Source: Nageia nagi
Taxonomy: Eukaryota > Pinophyta
Reading direction: 5' to 3'
DNA length: 64,000 bases
Assembly: GCA_050084985.1 (NCBI GenBank)
Contig: JBITNC010000001.1
Span: forward strand, 164,114,001 to 164,178,000
Shown: piece by piece, positions 31,791 to 52,290 of the stretch
How positions within the stretch are numbered: the stretch's first letter is position 1
Layout of the letters: each line of letters starts with the position of its first letter
Translations under genes and position numbers: made by a program
The notes under the pieces: model-generated
What the model was told of the DNA's origin: nothing
The model's input: the letters and a program-made list of their open reading frames with translations, nothing else
The model's database searches: none

Positions 31791-34200
31791 AGACCCAATA
31801 TATGAATATGACATGATTATGTACTTTAATGGATCAAAATGCAATGACAGAGGAAGAGCGAGGGTTATCTTTTAAACTCCTTAAGATATTCATATTCCCT
31901 ATTCTTTCGAGTTATCATTTAATTATACAAACAACATAACTAAATATGAGGCATTGATCCTAGGGCTAAAAGATATGATTAAGTTGAACATACAACATTT
32001 AAAAAATGTATAGTTACTCACTCTTAGGATTCAATTAAATCAAAATCATTTCTCAGTGTAATAATATGATATTATAGGTCTATAAAGGTATTGCAAATAT
32101 ATTATTAGCATGTAGGATGGGAAAAATAGAAATAACAATAATAAGTAATCCCATTGCCTACTTAGACCAAAATAGCCCAAGGATAAATGATAGCAAAAAT
32201 AAATGATATTCAATAAATAACAAAATAGTACCTATCAAGATATAAATTTAGATACTTATTTGTTGTACTTGATACAAATTAAATGAAGCAAGATATGAAT
32301 GAGAAATGATAAGATGGAGATACCATAGAAACCACAGCTCATCAATCTATCATAAAAGGTTAATCATCGATCCTTAACAAGCTATTATTGGTCCTCAACG
32401 AGCCTTCATTAATCCTCTTTTGGACAAACTATGTGTCAAGATCAAGTTCGATGCTTCATCCACCTACTCAGATATTAGAAATATGTGCAATAATAATAGA
32501 ATAGCTCACATAAGATAGATAAGAGTATCCAAATTCCAATCTTGATAAGGCGATGTTGAAGATCACCTAAAGGGAAATATGCCACTATCAAGCTCAAAAT
32601 AAGTTTCCAAGTCTATCTTGATAGTGGAATTATATGTATCAAGGATTTATAGGAGACTCCACACAATGACCCACTCCTTAGGTCGGTAGTCACACCTTGG
32701 GTTATGCATCACATACAAAACAAGATACATATTAGTCTAGTATTATAGATTATAATGAAATAATATAAAATAATATGATAATAAATATTTTATGATTATA
32801 AGTAATTTCATAAATTAAATTTATGTAACTACATAGCATGACTACAATCATATGATATAGAAGTAGCACCAAGATTATCCAACAAATTTTTAGACACAAT
32901 TGCATCATTAAGATCATTAATTCCACTTGATCCTCATCAAAGAATCCAACATGTGGAAATAGTTACATTAATAGATTCATATATCATGCCATTTGAATTT
33001 AATACCATTTAAAATTGGTTATCTAGTAGTCAATGAATTAATAATGGAGTCAAAAGATATGTGCTACTTTTAATTAAAAGCATATCATAAATGGCATGCA
33101 TTTCCTTTTAACTTTTAAGATGTTTAGAAATATCAAATTAACATATAGTTATATCCACTTGTCATGATAGAATATGTGGGGGTCATTTCAATGGGACTAA
33201 CATATTGAAAGAGACTATTGAGGATGGGATACTATTGGCACCTTATGGAAAAATATTGTAATGAGTATATTAATAAGTGCACCAAATATCAATAACATTA
33301 CAAAATACCACATGTTCCATCTTAAGTATTACAACCCATCCAAGCTATGTGGCCTTTTGCATGATTGGGTTTTGATTTTATTAGACAAATTTCATCTCCC
33401 TCGTCAGGAGGACATAATTTTATTATCACAACCACATAATATTTGACAAAATGGGTTGAGATAATTCCCATAACATTAACAACAAGTCTAGAAATTACAA
33501 ATTTCATAGAGAAATAAATCATTTTCACTTGAGTATTCCTACACAAATAATCACATATAATGGTACGAATTTAAAGAATCAACATATCATAAGATTATGT
33601 AATGCTTATCAAATGAACAATAGTTTTTCCACTCCTTACTATCCAAAAGGAAATGGAAAAATTGACCTAATCAACAAGATAATATGATAATTCTTAAGAA
33701 TGTCATAAAGAATAATCATAGGAATTGGCATGACTATATTCTCCATACCTTATGGGTTTATCATACTAGTATTTGAATACTAATGGGTGAAGATCCTTTC
33801 TCAATTTTATAGGGAGTAGAAGAAGTTATGCCTATGGAACTAAAAATACCATCTTTGAGAATATCATTACAAGACTCCATTCTAAATGAAGCAAATAGAT
33901 AAGCATGGTAGATCAACTCACCTTACTTGATAAAAGATAAGTAAATTACCTTGAACATTTCAAGGTATAGCATAATAAACCTAAGCAAGAATTCAACAAG
34001 AAAGTCAGATAAAGGAAAATCAACAATAGTCCCACATCAAAAGGTCACTCAAAGATAAGTTTACACCAAATTGGTAGGGTTCATATGTGGTCAAGAAAAA
34101 ATTTGGATCAAGGGTTTATCAATTGGTTACTTTGGAAGGATTACATAAATATGAAACTATCAATATCATTCATCTTCATCCTTTATATATCTGAAGTTTA
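31791..34200 (+). mobile_element. Ty3/Gypsy relic: RNase H and integrase
   Basis: RNase H traces at about 31,810-32,000 (YFDGSKCNDRGRA, then TKYEALILGLK) are typical of plant Gypsy elements. After an interruption (32,090-32,850), the text near 32,860-33,000 fits the region before integrase (PLDPHQRIQHVEIV). Integrase traces follow at about 33,160-34,190: CHD..CGGHFNG, then ITYNGTNLKNQHI and STPYYPKGNGKIDLINK. Stops are frequent in all frames. No gag, protease or convincing RT remains upstream. Confidence 0.8.
32090..32850. other. Unidentified interruption inside the Gypsy relic
   Basis: Sequence with no match to the Gypsy coding order separates RNase H from integrase. It is A+T-rich with a few mixed-composition words (near 32,330-32,450 and 32,640-32,710). 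It could be a solo LTR or another nested insertion. I could not find matching ends or a target duplication. Confidence 0.35.
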
Positions 34201-35703
34201 ATTTCATATTTTGTATATATCATGTAATAATATTTATCTTGTTATACTCTTGAATCACTTGCATTTTATATTTTATTTTGAACATATGAACCTATCATCT
34301 TGTAATCCATTACATCTGAGATATGTTAATAATATGGAGTTTAACAAAATTCCTCTTTATTGCTTATGTTTCGTATTATTGGTTTATGATCTTCACTTGA
34401 TTGATTCAAGATCTTATCATCTAGGAGTCGATACTTAGTTGGAATTCCATGTTTTAATATCACACTACCTTTCTTTTGTTTATGGATGTCATTAATAACT
34501 CATCTCCTAATCTCGTGTGTCATTTATTCAAACTTGTTATAGTCATTCATTATTTATTATCATTATGGATCATCATGTTTGTCATCACTTTCGATCCCCA
34601 TCTAGGTTGGGACCATTGGATGATATCTCTCACATCCCCATGAGATCTAAAGTACACATTAAGCTACAAGTAAACCCCAAATAAAGCCTAGGTATTCTCT
34701 TTGTCTTGATTTTTATTTATAGTTTATATCATTGTATCATGTCAAACTTGATAATCATATGATCATATCCTAAATTCATCAATTATGATTTGTAGGCTTC
34801 TAATGAGGATAAAGTCTATTTATATAGACATGACCATTAGGATTGGTAGCTCATACACTATACCGCTATGATTTTGAGAGAAATTCAATGAAAATATTTA
34901 TGACTAGAAGGTAGTTGAACATGCTTGGTTATTCACCTTTTGATCAATTTTGTGCAAATTAAACAAAGTTCTGAATGGTTTGTTTTTCAAAAATCAATCA
35001 AAACACATATATTATTTGATCCCTTTATTTCAATACATGTATTTTTAAACCAACAATCATGGCACACACATCATTGTCTTATCATAAATCAAAGATAGTC
35101 ACTTATGCTTAAATGCATTTTTGGACATGTGTCCATCTTCCATCAAAGTTTTTATAACTACTCAAAATTTATCAAAAAATATCATATAATACTTTATTAG
35201 ACTATTCTTACATAATTTAACTCTTTTGTGATAAAAATTGATTAAAAATATAATTGGGTACAAAGGTCCTAAAATTTTCACCTTTGAAAAGTTTCATAAG
35301 GATTGGATTTATTAAAAATATCAAATCAAATCCAAAATCACCACAACAAGTTTCTATCATTTCTTGGTGATACAGAAAATCGTAAACAAAAATTTATTTA
35401 TGAATATGAATCCATGTCGACATCAAACAATCATCAAATCATAAGGTAAATTTTAGGACCACCTTTCAGTGAGGTCTACTACCTTTCGCACCTTCATAAG
35501 TTGTGGTCGATTTTACTTTCAAAAAAATATCAAATGAGATCCATTTTGTAATCTATCTAATCCTGCACTTAGATAATTATGTGAACAGTCATTATTATAA
35601 GTTTGTTCATCAAATGGATCATTCTTTTCTTATTTAGGATCACTGAATCTCATCATTTTTGTTTATTTTCACAGGTCAAAATTTATCAAAGATGCAAACT
35701 AGG
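34201..35703 (+). other. Probable 3' non-coding region of the Gypsy relic
   Basis: Downstream of the integrase trace no frame is recognised. A purine-rich word (aactaggggca, about 35,698-35,708) precedes tgcatatttcc and is a possible polypurine tract/LTR start. This boundary is weak because no second LTR was identified. Confidence 0.3.
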
Positions 35704-38700
35704 GGCATTATGCATATTTCCAACCTACTCAAGAGGACCTTAGTGATTAAAGAGAATAATTAACACCAAATTTTATGGTTACCATGGAATTCATTAATCA
35801 TTTTCATTTATCATATTTCTATTTCTTATCTTATATTTTTATATAATACCATTATTACATATCTTGTACTAGTTTCATCCTTATGGTAGATTAATATATT
35901 GTTATAGTTTATTCCTCATTTATAATTTTTTTATCATATATATTTTTTTATTTATAATTATTTTTATCATATATATTTTTTTATTTATATAATTTTATAA
36001 CCTTTTTTTATTTACTTTACAATATCATTTTGTTGTTGCCTATTTTATTAAGTTTTTACCTTTTGCCTCTTTGGTCTTTCAGCTATGTACGCTTCTTATC
36101 TATTTATTAGCTCATTAATTATTTTATTAACATTTAGGAAGACTTAGACTTATTATTTTTGCACATCTTAGTTTTAAATGAATATTTATTATCTACCTTA
36201 ATGCTTTTTAATGATTTCTTCATTATCATTATCAAAATAAAATACATATCATTTCATCTCTTTAAACATACAAATCATATACATTGCACAACATCATAAA
36301 ATAATTAATATGTCATACAATAAGCATCACATCAGTATCATAACACAATCATATCATAAATCATCATCAAAACTGTCATATTCAAAATATTATCAATAAA
36401 TCATATCGCACATTTAAACAAGTCTATCAATCACATCCATCCTATTAGCATATACATCAAGTAACATAATCAAAATGCTCAAATATATACATCAATAAAA
36501 AGATCATTAGGACCCAAAAATAAATGCATGTCTACAAATCAATAATATCATATTATCATGTCCATGCTATAGAGTAGGCTCATGACTGCCTCTTCTTGAT
36601 TAGGGTCCTATTGTTGTTGCAATGTGCCAAATTAGGACAATAATCTCAAGGTTATGCTTACCACTCATTTGATTTCTCCTCTTATTGGTGTCCATTAATT
36701 GATTAAAGAATGACTAAGTGCATGTGTATGTGTTGATGTGTGTATTTATGATCTTGACTATGATCTAGATCAAGAACTTAGTAGCTCTACCACATGTATA
36801 CTTGGTCATAGTAGCTCTTACATGTATTATGTTTTCCTCACTTTACTTTCCTCATAGGAATCCAACATGCTATCTAACCTCTCTTGTAAATATTGACCAC
36901 TTGTTGCCATCTACATAGCTTAAGATATTTTTATCTCTTATCATGTCATTGATCCCACACAATCTAAGCCCATAAGGCTACTAGTTGCCATCAAGTTGCA
37001 TCTCTCCCCTATCTAGAAGTATCTATCTCCTCAACCAATTGGTGTGTCTTTTCTATCCTCTAGGTTGTTAGATCATTTAACAATTCTCTCTTAGCTCATA
37101 GAATATCTTCATACCAATTGGGTCTAAACGTTCATGTGCATATTGATTATGCATTTTAACTATAAATATGATATTTTATCAAATTTTTCCCATGTTAATT
37201 TAATCTTTTATCAAACAATATGATGTCATAATCACTTTATTTATCCTACTATCTTTTCATTCGAGGGGGAAAGTAATAATCATATTTCCAAATTTATCAA
37301 AAATCATTTAATCTTTTTGACAGCATTATCATGTTAAAAAAAATTAAGTTAATATAAATTTCAAATCCTATTTTCTATTAGAAACAAAAAGGTAATCATA
37401 GTCATAATCATTATCAAAGTAGTGTAAGTCTACATACTTACCATCAAACACTTACTCGGTTTGTGAACCTATAATCAATATCAAATATCATTTTATTTAT
37501 GTTTACTCTTATCTTTTGGGGAAAAGTAGGAGATCAAAACTTTATGTACTTAGTTTAGATTATTTTCCATGTTTAACTTAGATCATTTCACATCTCTATT
37601 CTTCTAGGGAAAAGAAAATATATCATTAGATTAGTCATATTAAAAATTTTCTTTATATCATGACCAATAGTCATCATTTCAAAATGATACCATGAGTTTT
37701 CGTAGTGGCATATAAAAGTAAGTCCATGACCATAATAACTTGGGGTAACAAATAATTTGAAACATAATCATGCATACTATATCATATCAAAAGAATGAAT
37801 GATAAATTAAGTTAAAATCATAAGAATATTTATGTCAACATAGATTAGGGCATCTAATGTTTGATTATATCATTTGAGAACTTTTGAACTTACCTTAAAT
37901 GCTTTGTAGGTCTATGAGCTGGCAATCATAATTGTACATTATAAGATCAATATCATAATTATTATCATTGTTTTTGTGTATGTAGTCTTAGATTTAGTAT
38001 ATTTTCATGTTTTATTATCATTTACAGGTTTATCATAATCAGAATTGATGACCATTTTATCTTTTAACAAAATTGGCAATAATACTTGTATTACACTCGA
38101 TACATCAACTAGCTAGTCGAGATGCCAATCTTAATAGTCGATAGACCAATTGTACAATTGATATGCCGATCCTTCAATAACTTTTTATAAAAAGAAACTT
38201 GCAATTATTTTCAAGACTTTTTTACTCTCTTTATGATTAAGGATTTTTTTTTAAATAAGTTAAGATCCTCATTTTTGTCATGTTGTTGAACCATTAAAGT
38301 TCATGATTATAAAGCTTGATCAATAACAAGGCTATTTTAGCTTTGTTGCAAGGCATATTCTTGCGTAGTACTCACCATCTGATGGGAGAAACTTGGTGGT
38401 TGATACTTCTTTTTATCAATGATTCACCCACTTTTGCTTTTCAATGCTTTTCATTAATTCCTTGCAAATAAATAGACCATGTCAGTTGGCATCATCTCTA
38501 AGTGCTAACTAATATGGAATCTTCTCCAATGGAGTCTTATTGTTTTGACTTTTCTTTAGTTGTTTGTTACCATCAATCAAGAAATCAACAATCATTATTG
38601 CTCCATGATTTTTTGCTTATGCAACATATGCTTTGGTATCAATTATTTATTGCTTTTTCCATCATCTTTGAATGGAAATCATAGATCTCTAATACCAATG

Positions 38701-41340
38701 GTCAACACTACTAAGATTTAAGCTCTTTCTACTTCTTACAACACCATAGTGTAACTTTACAATAATTCTAATGACTTCCTAGGGTCTTCAATCTATTGAA
38801 GAATTCAAACTCAAACAAAATTATATGAAAAGGTACCTTTTCCATTGTGTATAAAAGTCCAGGGCCAAAATATTGAGTTGTCCTTTTATGGAGAGTTTAT
38901 GTAATTTATGATTTGATATTGAGCCATACAAAGCATTATAACCTTAAAGGGTCTATAACATAGGATGAGAAAGTGAAATGAGCGAGGTGACCAGAAGGAT
39001 TAAGAAAAGACTTAAAAGATGAGAAAAAAATGAAAGAAAGACATGATGTGAGACATGGATAAATAGGAAATCATTAAGATGAAGGATATGGGAGAACTTT
39101 TAGGTCTAGATATGAAGAATGAGGAGGAATAATATAGGAGAAGGAAAGGGATGGGAAAGCATAAAGGAACAAAATTAGTAGATGTTCCTATGAGATATTT
39201 AAATGTGGGAATCGGATGGAGGTTCCTTTTTAATTTATAGTATTATTATAAGGCTCAATATCATTCTTGGGGTTTCTTTCTTTCCTTAATCAACTAAGTT
39301 CTTATCAGAGTTTGCAACATTAAAGCATTAGACCGCTCTTGGTCTCCTGTGGATGTTAATAAAATTTCTTTCTCTTTACATATAATTTTTTTTTAAAAGA
39401 AGAAAAATATTTAAATATTTCTCTACATGAAATTATAATACTTAGGAGAACTTTCATTGATAATTCTTATAATGATATATTAATTAAGGATGATCTTTTA
39501 AAATTTTAGTTATTAATTCTTTCTAATAACTTCACACCTACTCCATCCCATCTCATAATATTCATCTATCTTCTATTACTTTGTAGTACTACCATTACGC
39601 TCATTTGATTACTTTTCCTTGGTATTTCTTAAGTAAAGAAATGTTAGATGAATGAATCAATGGTATATGCTGCTCAAATTTGAAGATTTGACCATGTGCA
39701 TTAAGCTTCCATATGTATTCTTTCTACCATCAAAAACTTTCTTGCTATGGTAAATATAAATAATGGCAAATATATCTGAATTATCAATGTTTCTTTTTTA
39801 GTATCACATATACCAATGAGTGCGTATCATTGATTTAATGGGATCTACACTCAACGATTTAACGTTAATTGGATTGCAAAATATTTTAAGCACTCTTCTT
39901 TAAGATTCGTTATAGACATAAATGTAGATTCCAACTGACATAAGATTAGATATTAAAAATTAATATTTATTAAAAATATATATAATAAAATATATAATTG
40001 AAAGATAAATGATGCTAAATATTATGTTGTTTTTAAAAAGTAAAAAATTGTGAAAAAAATATATAACTTAAAAAATCATAATACACTATTATGAATAGGG
40101 TAAAGTAATAATTATCTATACTAAATTGATATGACTTATTTTTATATTACAAATATATTTTCTATTGCATAATGAATTATCCTTTAATTTCTTATATAAC
40201 TAGTTTTAATATAATCCTTTATATATATCAAAAAACATCGTGAGATATCATTCTCTAATAATTTAGAAACTAATTCTAAAAATTATTATATTATCAATAA
40301 TATAGATTATAAAATATTTCATAATTGATAATATAACAATTTAGAAACTAATGTTTACAGCAAATGCATATAAAAAATTTAAAACAATGTATAAATTTAA
40401 AACAATAAATATATAAGTTTAAAACCCTAATGCATTTAAATATATTTGTTTAAATACAAAACAAATGCATTTAAAACAACTATTGCATGTAACAATTACA
40501 TATTTGAATACATAGCAAATGTATTTAATTAAATATTTAAAACAGCTAATGCATTGTATAATCGAACAGTAACAATTTAATATACTTATGTGGGCATAAT
40601 ATTAACTTATATATAAATTAAAATAAGGAATGTATAAATTTGAAGCAATCAATGTATTTAAATATATTAAATTTTATACAACTAATATAGTTATGTGACC
40701 ATATTATTTAATTTATATTTAAAATAACTAATAGAATCAACTATTGATGACTGACATACAGACGAAACGACACTTTGGCTCCCTACTCCACACCTCCTTG
40801 GCTGCCATTGTAGTTAAACCTTTCAACGTAATTAATTGATTCAGCAATATCTGCAACATTAATAATATATACCTGTATAATGACTCAAATAAGTAATTTA
40901 TTACAATACTCCAAAGATTAAAAATTACAAATGACAAACAATGGTTCTCAATAATAAAACATACAAATTTATTTAAACACCATTTTTAAGGACCGTATTA
41001 TAATGTTTTTCTGTCACGTGGAAATTAGAAAACAACCAACATCTTTATATGTTTGGTCTCTTTCGTCTGTCAAAAGAATGAAACAAATAAGAGAGTATTC
41101 CAAATCCAGAGTATATATTCATCGATGTATTTGGTTTTAGATCCTGAAGTTTATTTAATACTCGTCTTAAGCCCTATTTCTAATAAGTGCAACCATATTG
41201 ACTGACTGCAGTATAACATTATCCAAGGGATATATGCTTTGAACTATGAATTAAACCAACATGTACTGTTATTACAATATTTTATTTTCTAGTGTTTTTT
41301 AATAACATTTCACAATATAAGCCAGATTACATCTTAGATA
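35704..41340. other. A+T-rich region without recognised genes
   Basis: Long A+T-rich stretch with runs of ATT/TTA words and frequent short repeats (for example aatgcatttaaa words at 40,430-40,560). No coding domain, LTR pair or RNA gene is recognised. A minus-strand frame at 40,737-40,937 (ending MAAKEVWSREPKCRF...) is short and isolated. The gene-proximal end may contain transcript downstream sequence of the CDPK gene. Confidence 0.4.
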
Positions 41341-41374
41341 TTTCAATAAAGCCTAACGAACAAGATTGCCATGA

Positions 41375-41411
41375 TTTATTAACAGAACCAAGGGCCAATC
41401 CAGCCTTTATT
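41375..41411 (-). terminator. Candidate polyadenylation signals of the CDPK gene
   Basis: Two minus-strand AATAAA hexamers lie at 41,375-41,380 and 41,406-41,411, about 260-290 bp downstream of the CDPK stop codon. The interval contains a donor-like AAG|GTATGATG near 41,591 and an acceptor-like TTTTTGCAG near 41,455 on minus, so a 3'-UTR intron is possible but unproven. Confidence 0.5.
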
Positions 41412-41668
41412 TATGCATTTTTGATTCGAGTCGGCACCTAAGGCATCGGTTGATCCTGCAAAAATGAAAAATATCTACCGATTGGCATCTTTCTTCACAC
41501 TTCTCAGAATGTCGTACAAATAAACCCTGAATATCTGACTGCACAATTAAAGGATGCATGAACATTTGTGAAGTTATATATTACATCATACCTTGTAATT
41601 ATTCAAAATTGAGCTCAAATTGTTTATAGAGGTGTTCAATCACCTTAACATGCCTAAAAGATGTTCAT

Positions 41669-48662
<6,994 letters not shown>

Positions 48663-49388
48663 TGCTTCCTCTTCAATTGGTCTATTCACTGTTCAAACCC
48701 AAACAACTCAAACCCTGTCTATAAAATTCTCAAAAGATTCAAGCCCCAACTATGTGTTCTTCTACTCCACAGCAACTGAAACTCTTACTCTCTATATTAA
48801 AACCTTAACTGCAGAAATTTTGATCATTCACAACCCAAACCCCAAAAATAGAATCTTGATATTGCACAACAACCCAAACCCTCCCTACATCAATTTTCTT
48901 TTTCCAAAGTTCACGTAAACCTCCTCCAATTTTGTGTTATCCTCAATTCTTTTTCCGCAATTTTACTTATTGAACGATCTCCTTGAATGAGGTTAGGGTT
49001 ATGCAATGACAGGGACCTTCTTAAAACATCAAATTTTGTTTGAGATCGTTCAATGCCGGTTTTCTAACGCATATAGTCTACAGAAGTGACTTGATCTATA
49101 TTCAGAATCCAAGGCCCTCCCCTGAAGAAATCCTTTTATACAAATTTCTGTAACGGATCACCGACCGAAAAAAAACTGTTTTCACGTAACGTAAAGCAAC
49201 CGAAAAGCAATCTTACCCGACCTTGAGATGAAATTTAACACAATCCGCTTGCTAAATTAACATCCGCAGTTTGTAGAGAAAGGGATAGCCACGCAAAGCG
49301 GTTGCTTCGTTGTCCGGAAAAGGGCGTGGTTTTGATTCATGTTTATAAAAGTATGAAGCTCTCCTGAGAGGGACTGTGGGTGTCAATT
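48663..49388 (-). promoter_or_regulatory. CDPK 5' leader / proximal upstream region
   Basis: About 725 bp between the ATG and the TATA box. Transcription from that TATA would give a long leader containing several short upstream ATG frames, so either a 5'-UTR intron is removed or a nearer start site is used; a second TATA-like word (TATAAAAGG on minus, near 49,130-49,138) lies closer to the gene. Composition is richer in C and G than the flanking repeats. Confidence 0.5.
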
Positions 49389-49428
49389 GTTATATATATA
49401 AAGTGCAGAATCAGGTAGGTGACGTCAC
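49389..49428 (-). promoter_or_regulatory. Core promoter: TATA box and CRE-like palindrome
   Basis: On minus, TTTATATATATAACA at 49,389-49,402 is a strong TATA element. About 20 bases upstream is the 10-bp palindrome GTGACGTCAC (49,419-49,428), whose TGACGTCA core is a classic bZIP (TGA/CREB-type) binding site. The pairing of the two on the gene-proximal side supports this as the CDPK promoter. Factor identity is inferred. Confidence 0.65.
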
Positions 49429-49429
49429 A

Positions 49430-50440
49430 AAGGTGGGAGTTTTGGCACATGTTGTGGGCTGTTTAAGATATATTTAAGAGATGTCGGCTTACATTGAATC
49501 TGGGCTGAATGAAATTGAAATCATCATTTCGTCACCATATCATTAAATATTCGGTTTTTAAGCTATGTCTTATTATTATTTTTATTTTATAATAATATGT
49601 AGTTTACATAAATGACTTTAACAAATTTTTAAATGATCATTTTCCAGCATCACCATCATTTTTACGAAATCGATCTCCACAATTCAAACATAGCATAGGA
49701 TTCATTTCTTTGTAAACTTCTCTTCATGGCAAGTATGGCCTCTATAATGTTCACTGCGATCTTCAAAGAAGCTCCATAGCATCACTCTCAATCTAATGAA
49801 ATTTGAGAAACTCTCCTCTGAATCCATGAAGATATTCAAAATGTATTCCTCTACTTGATGGAAAAATGGAAACAACAGACAGATATTCATCTTCAACATT
49901 TTTGCAATCAGGTTAGTTTATTTACGAATTAAATGGAATGAAATAAAATTTGTTCACATTGGATTTAAACACGATCATTTGTCATGTTTGTTTGATTGGG
50001 TGAAATGGGAATTTGATTGTTTCGGATTGTTCTTAATAATAGATTTGATGGCAAAAAAGCTATTGGATTTATCCCATGTAGACGAGATGCAAAGAATTTG
50101 TAAGGCATTTGAACTCCCAACGTTATCACAGCATTACGGTGCCCTTGAGATGGCAATGATGGTGCAAGGCCATTTGTGTAAATTAAAAAAAATTAAGGTC
50201 ATTTATGTCAATATGTTATTTTTTGGGGTTAGCTTAGTAATTCTCTCTTGTTAGTAAGACATATCTAGATGCATCATGCTTGTGCAAAGGAATGAAAAAT
50301 TTAAAATAAAATCAATCTTAAGAAAGTCTTTAGGAATTGGATTGTTAATAAATTTAAAGTTCAAAATAAGTTAAGCATATTGTTACAATAAATGGAGGAA
50401 GTAGCTAAAGAGATAGATTATCAACTTCTACAATCAAAGC
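49430..50440. other. Intergenic DNA upstream of the CDPK promoter
   Basis: No repeat partner or conserved coding sequence is recognised. Small frames at 49,702-49,899, 49,965-50,156 and 49,979-50,254 have no motifs. Distal CDPK regulatory elements may lie here, but none can be named. Confidence 0.35.
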
Positions 50441-50443
50441 TTT

Positions 50444-51058
50444 TGTTGGGGTTTCACTTCCTCTCAAATGATATCCTCTCTCTTTCCTACTCCTCATCCT
50501 ACTCTCCTTTATTGTAGATCCTTGCACTTGCCAAAAATCTTCTACAAACAATCTTCTTCCCTAAGATCTCAACATTCTCTTAGATCTTTGAGAGCATCAT
50601 CAACAAGACCTTCATCTCAACCACCAATCGCCCTTTCACCTTCACTTCCTTCCATGCATTTCCCTCCCATTATACCTTAAAAAGATATTGCCCCTACATC
50701 CTCTTCCAGCAACTCATCAACAAAACTATGACTACAACCGCCTCACCCTCATCTCCTAATATTTTTATTTCAATTGTTGCCTATCTTCCTTATCTAATCC
50801 ACCACTTCTCATCTCTTCACCCCAAATCATGTACTTATTCTATGAAAAATACAACTTCCACCAAGACTTCTTCCTCCATTAGAGCCTCATCCATAAGAAT
50901 CGCAAGATAAGTTGCAAATAACCTCTCAGATTACCTCCTCATCTCTCAAATAACCCTCCCCTTATAGTCACTTCTCATCTAGCTCTTTGAATTACCATTT
51001 TCAAAGAGGATTAATCCAAATGTTGCATATCAGCTTTAGTTAACATCATATTCCAACA
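50444..51058 (-). repeat. Probable 3' LTR of a decayed Copia element
   Basis: On minus it begins TGTTGGAATATGATG right after a polypurine-type word (AATGGGAGAA, 51,059-51,070) and may end GTGAAACCCCAACA at 50,444, giving TG...CA ends and about 615 bp. The opposite LTR was not found, so the outer boundary is provisional. Its CT-rich plus-strand composition explains the Ser/Pro-rich frames at 50,468-50,910. Confidence 0.5.
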
Positions 51059-51069
51059 TTCTCCCATTA

Positions 51070-52290
51070 ATGCTCTAGGGCTCACAAGTGAGTTTCTCAG
51101 TTTGAATAAGTACACCTTAACCACACCTTTTATGGATACATTTACTAATTATTCATGTATACTTTGGTACCTTAATTAAACTTCATTATTTTTCAACCAT
51201 ATCATAAATGAAGTGATACTTCATATCAAAATGCTTGGACCTACTATGATGGATGGGATTCTTTGCCAAATGTGTACACTTGTATTTTAGCGAAAATATA
51301 TTTATAGGACCATTTTATTTTTCACCTATTTCTCTCAATACTTTTCTAAGCTATAATGTTCATGCATCATCTAAAATAAGAGCAATATACTCAATCTTAG
51401 CTAATAAAAGTGTCATTGATCCTACTTTCCTTAAACTCCAAATAATTAGTGTTGATCTAAGAAAAAAATAATTACTTGATGTATATTTTCTATCATCCAA
51501 ATTTTTACCCTAATAAGAATCATTAAACACAATCAACCCCATTCCCTTAGTATGAGAATATTGGATTCCAAAATCAATAATACCTCTAACACATCTTAAA
51601 ATATGCTTGATAGCCTTCAAATGTAAAATAGATGGCTCACTCATATATCTATATACTAATGAGACAATATATGCAATATATGGTCTAGTATTTGTTACAA
51701 ACATTAAGCTCTCATCAATACTCCTACAATTAGTCACATCCACCTTTTTAGCCCCATCATCTTTGCACAACAACTCATCATGAGTAATGGGAGTTGCAAC
51801 TGGTTTGCAACTATCTCAATAATCACCAACATTCTCAATCTCTTACATTGTTAGAATTTCAAACTCTCTCCTCAAATTTTGTAACTTCATTTATTTTACA
51901 TGGTCACTCCCTTGGTAACCTTCTTTCAAAGTTGTACATGCATCTTTAGCTATCTTGCAACCATTTATTATAGGAAATATGCTCTTATATAAGGTTCATA
52001 GAATGTGGTAAAGAGCTAAAGGATTTTTCTTTTATGATTCTTTCTTACCTTGCTTCTTTACAACTACAACTAAATTCTCATTAGTTGGTTCATTATATCC
52101 GTCTTCAACAATATCCAAAAGACCTTTTCCTACCATAAAAGTTCTTAATTTTTATATTATAGTAGTCATAATACTTCCCATTGAATTCAAGATACGTAGG
52201 CATTTAGTGTTTTTGGCCATTAAACCGTAAGAAATAAGTATTGATGAACCTCAAATGCAATTTAATAAATTGATAGAAGGACCTCAACGG
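51070..52290 (-). pseudogene. Copia relic with gag joined to the C-terminal RT/RNase H
   Basis: From about 52,210 the minus strand reads a gag N-terminus (FNGKYYDYYNIKIK), a DUF4219/UBN2-like stretch (ALYHI..., IAKDACTTLKEGYQGSDHVK, LQNLRREFEILTM), and then at about 51,815-51,830 passes directly into the C-terminal RT segment CKPVATPITHDELL, followed by 51,773-51,510 (DESLMFVTNTRPYIAYIVSL, ILRCVRGIIDFGIQYSHTKG) and RNase H traces to 51,070. Protease, integrase and the catalytic YVDD part of RT are missing. Stops are present. The element could not have encoded its own mobilisation enzymes. Confidence 0.8.

Noticed and set aside
31791-34200. Endogenous pararetrovirus
   Set aside because: An integrase trace follows RNase H, which fits Ty3/Gypsy; no movement-protein or coat-protein signal was recognised.
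48663-48689. Longer CDPK N-terminus starting at 48,689
   Set aside because: The upstream in-frame codon is GTG. The ATG at 48,662 gives the expected MGSCFG acylation motif.
50468-50910. Ser/Pro/Thr-rich small proteins
   Set aside because: They lie in the CT-rich strand of a probable Copia LTR and have no supporting motif.
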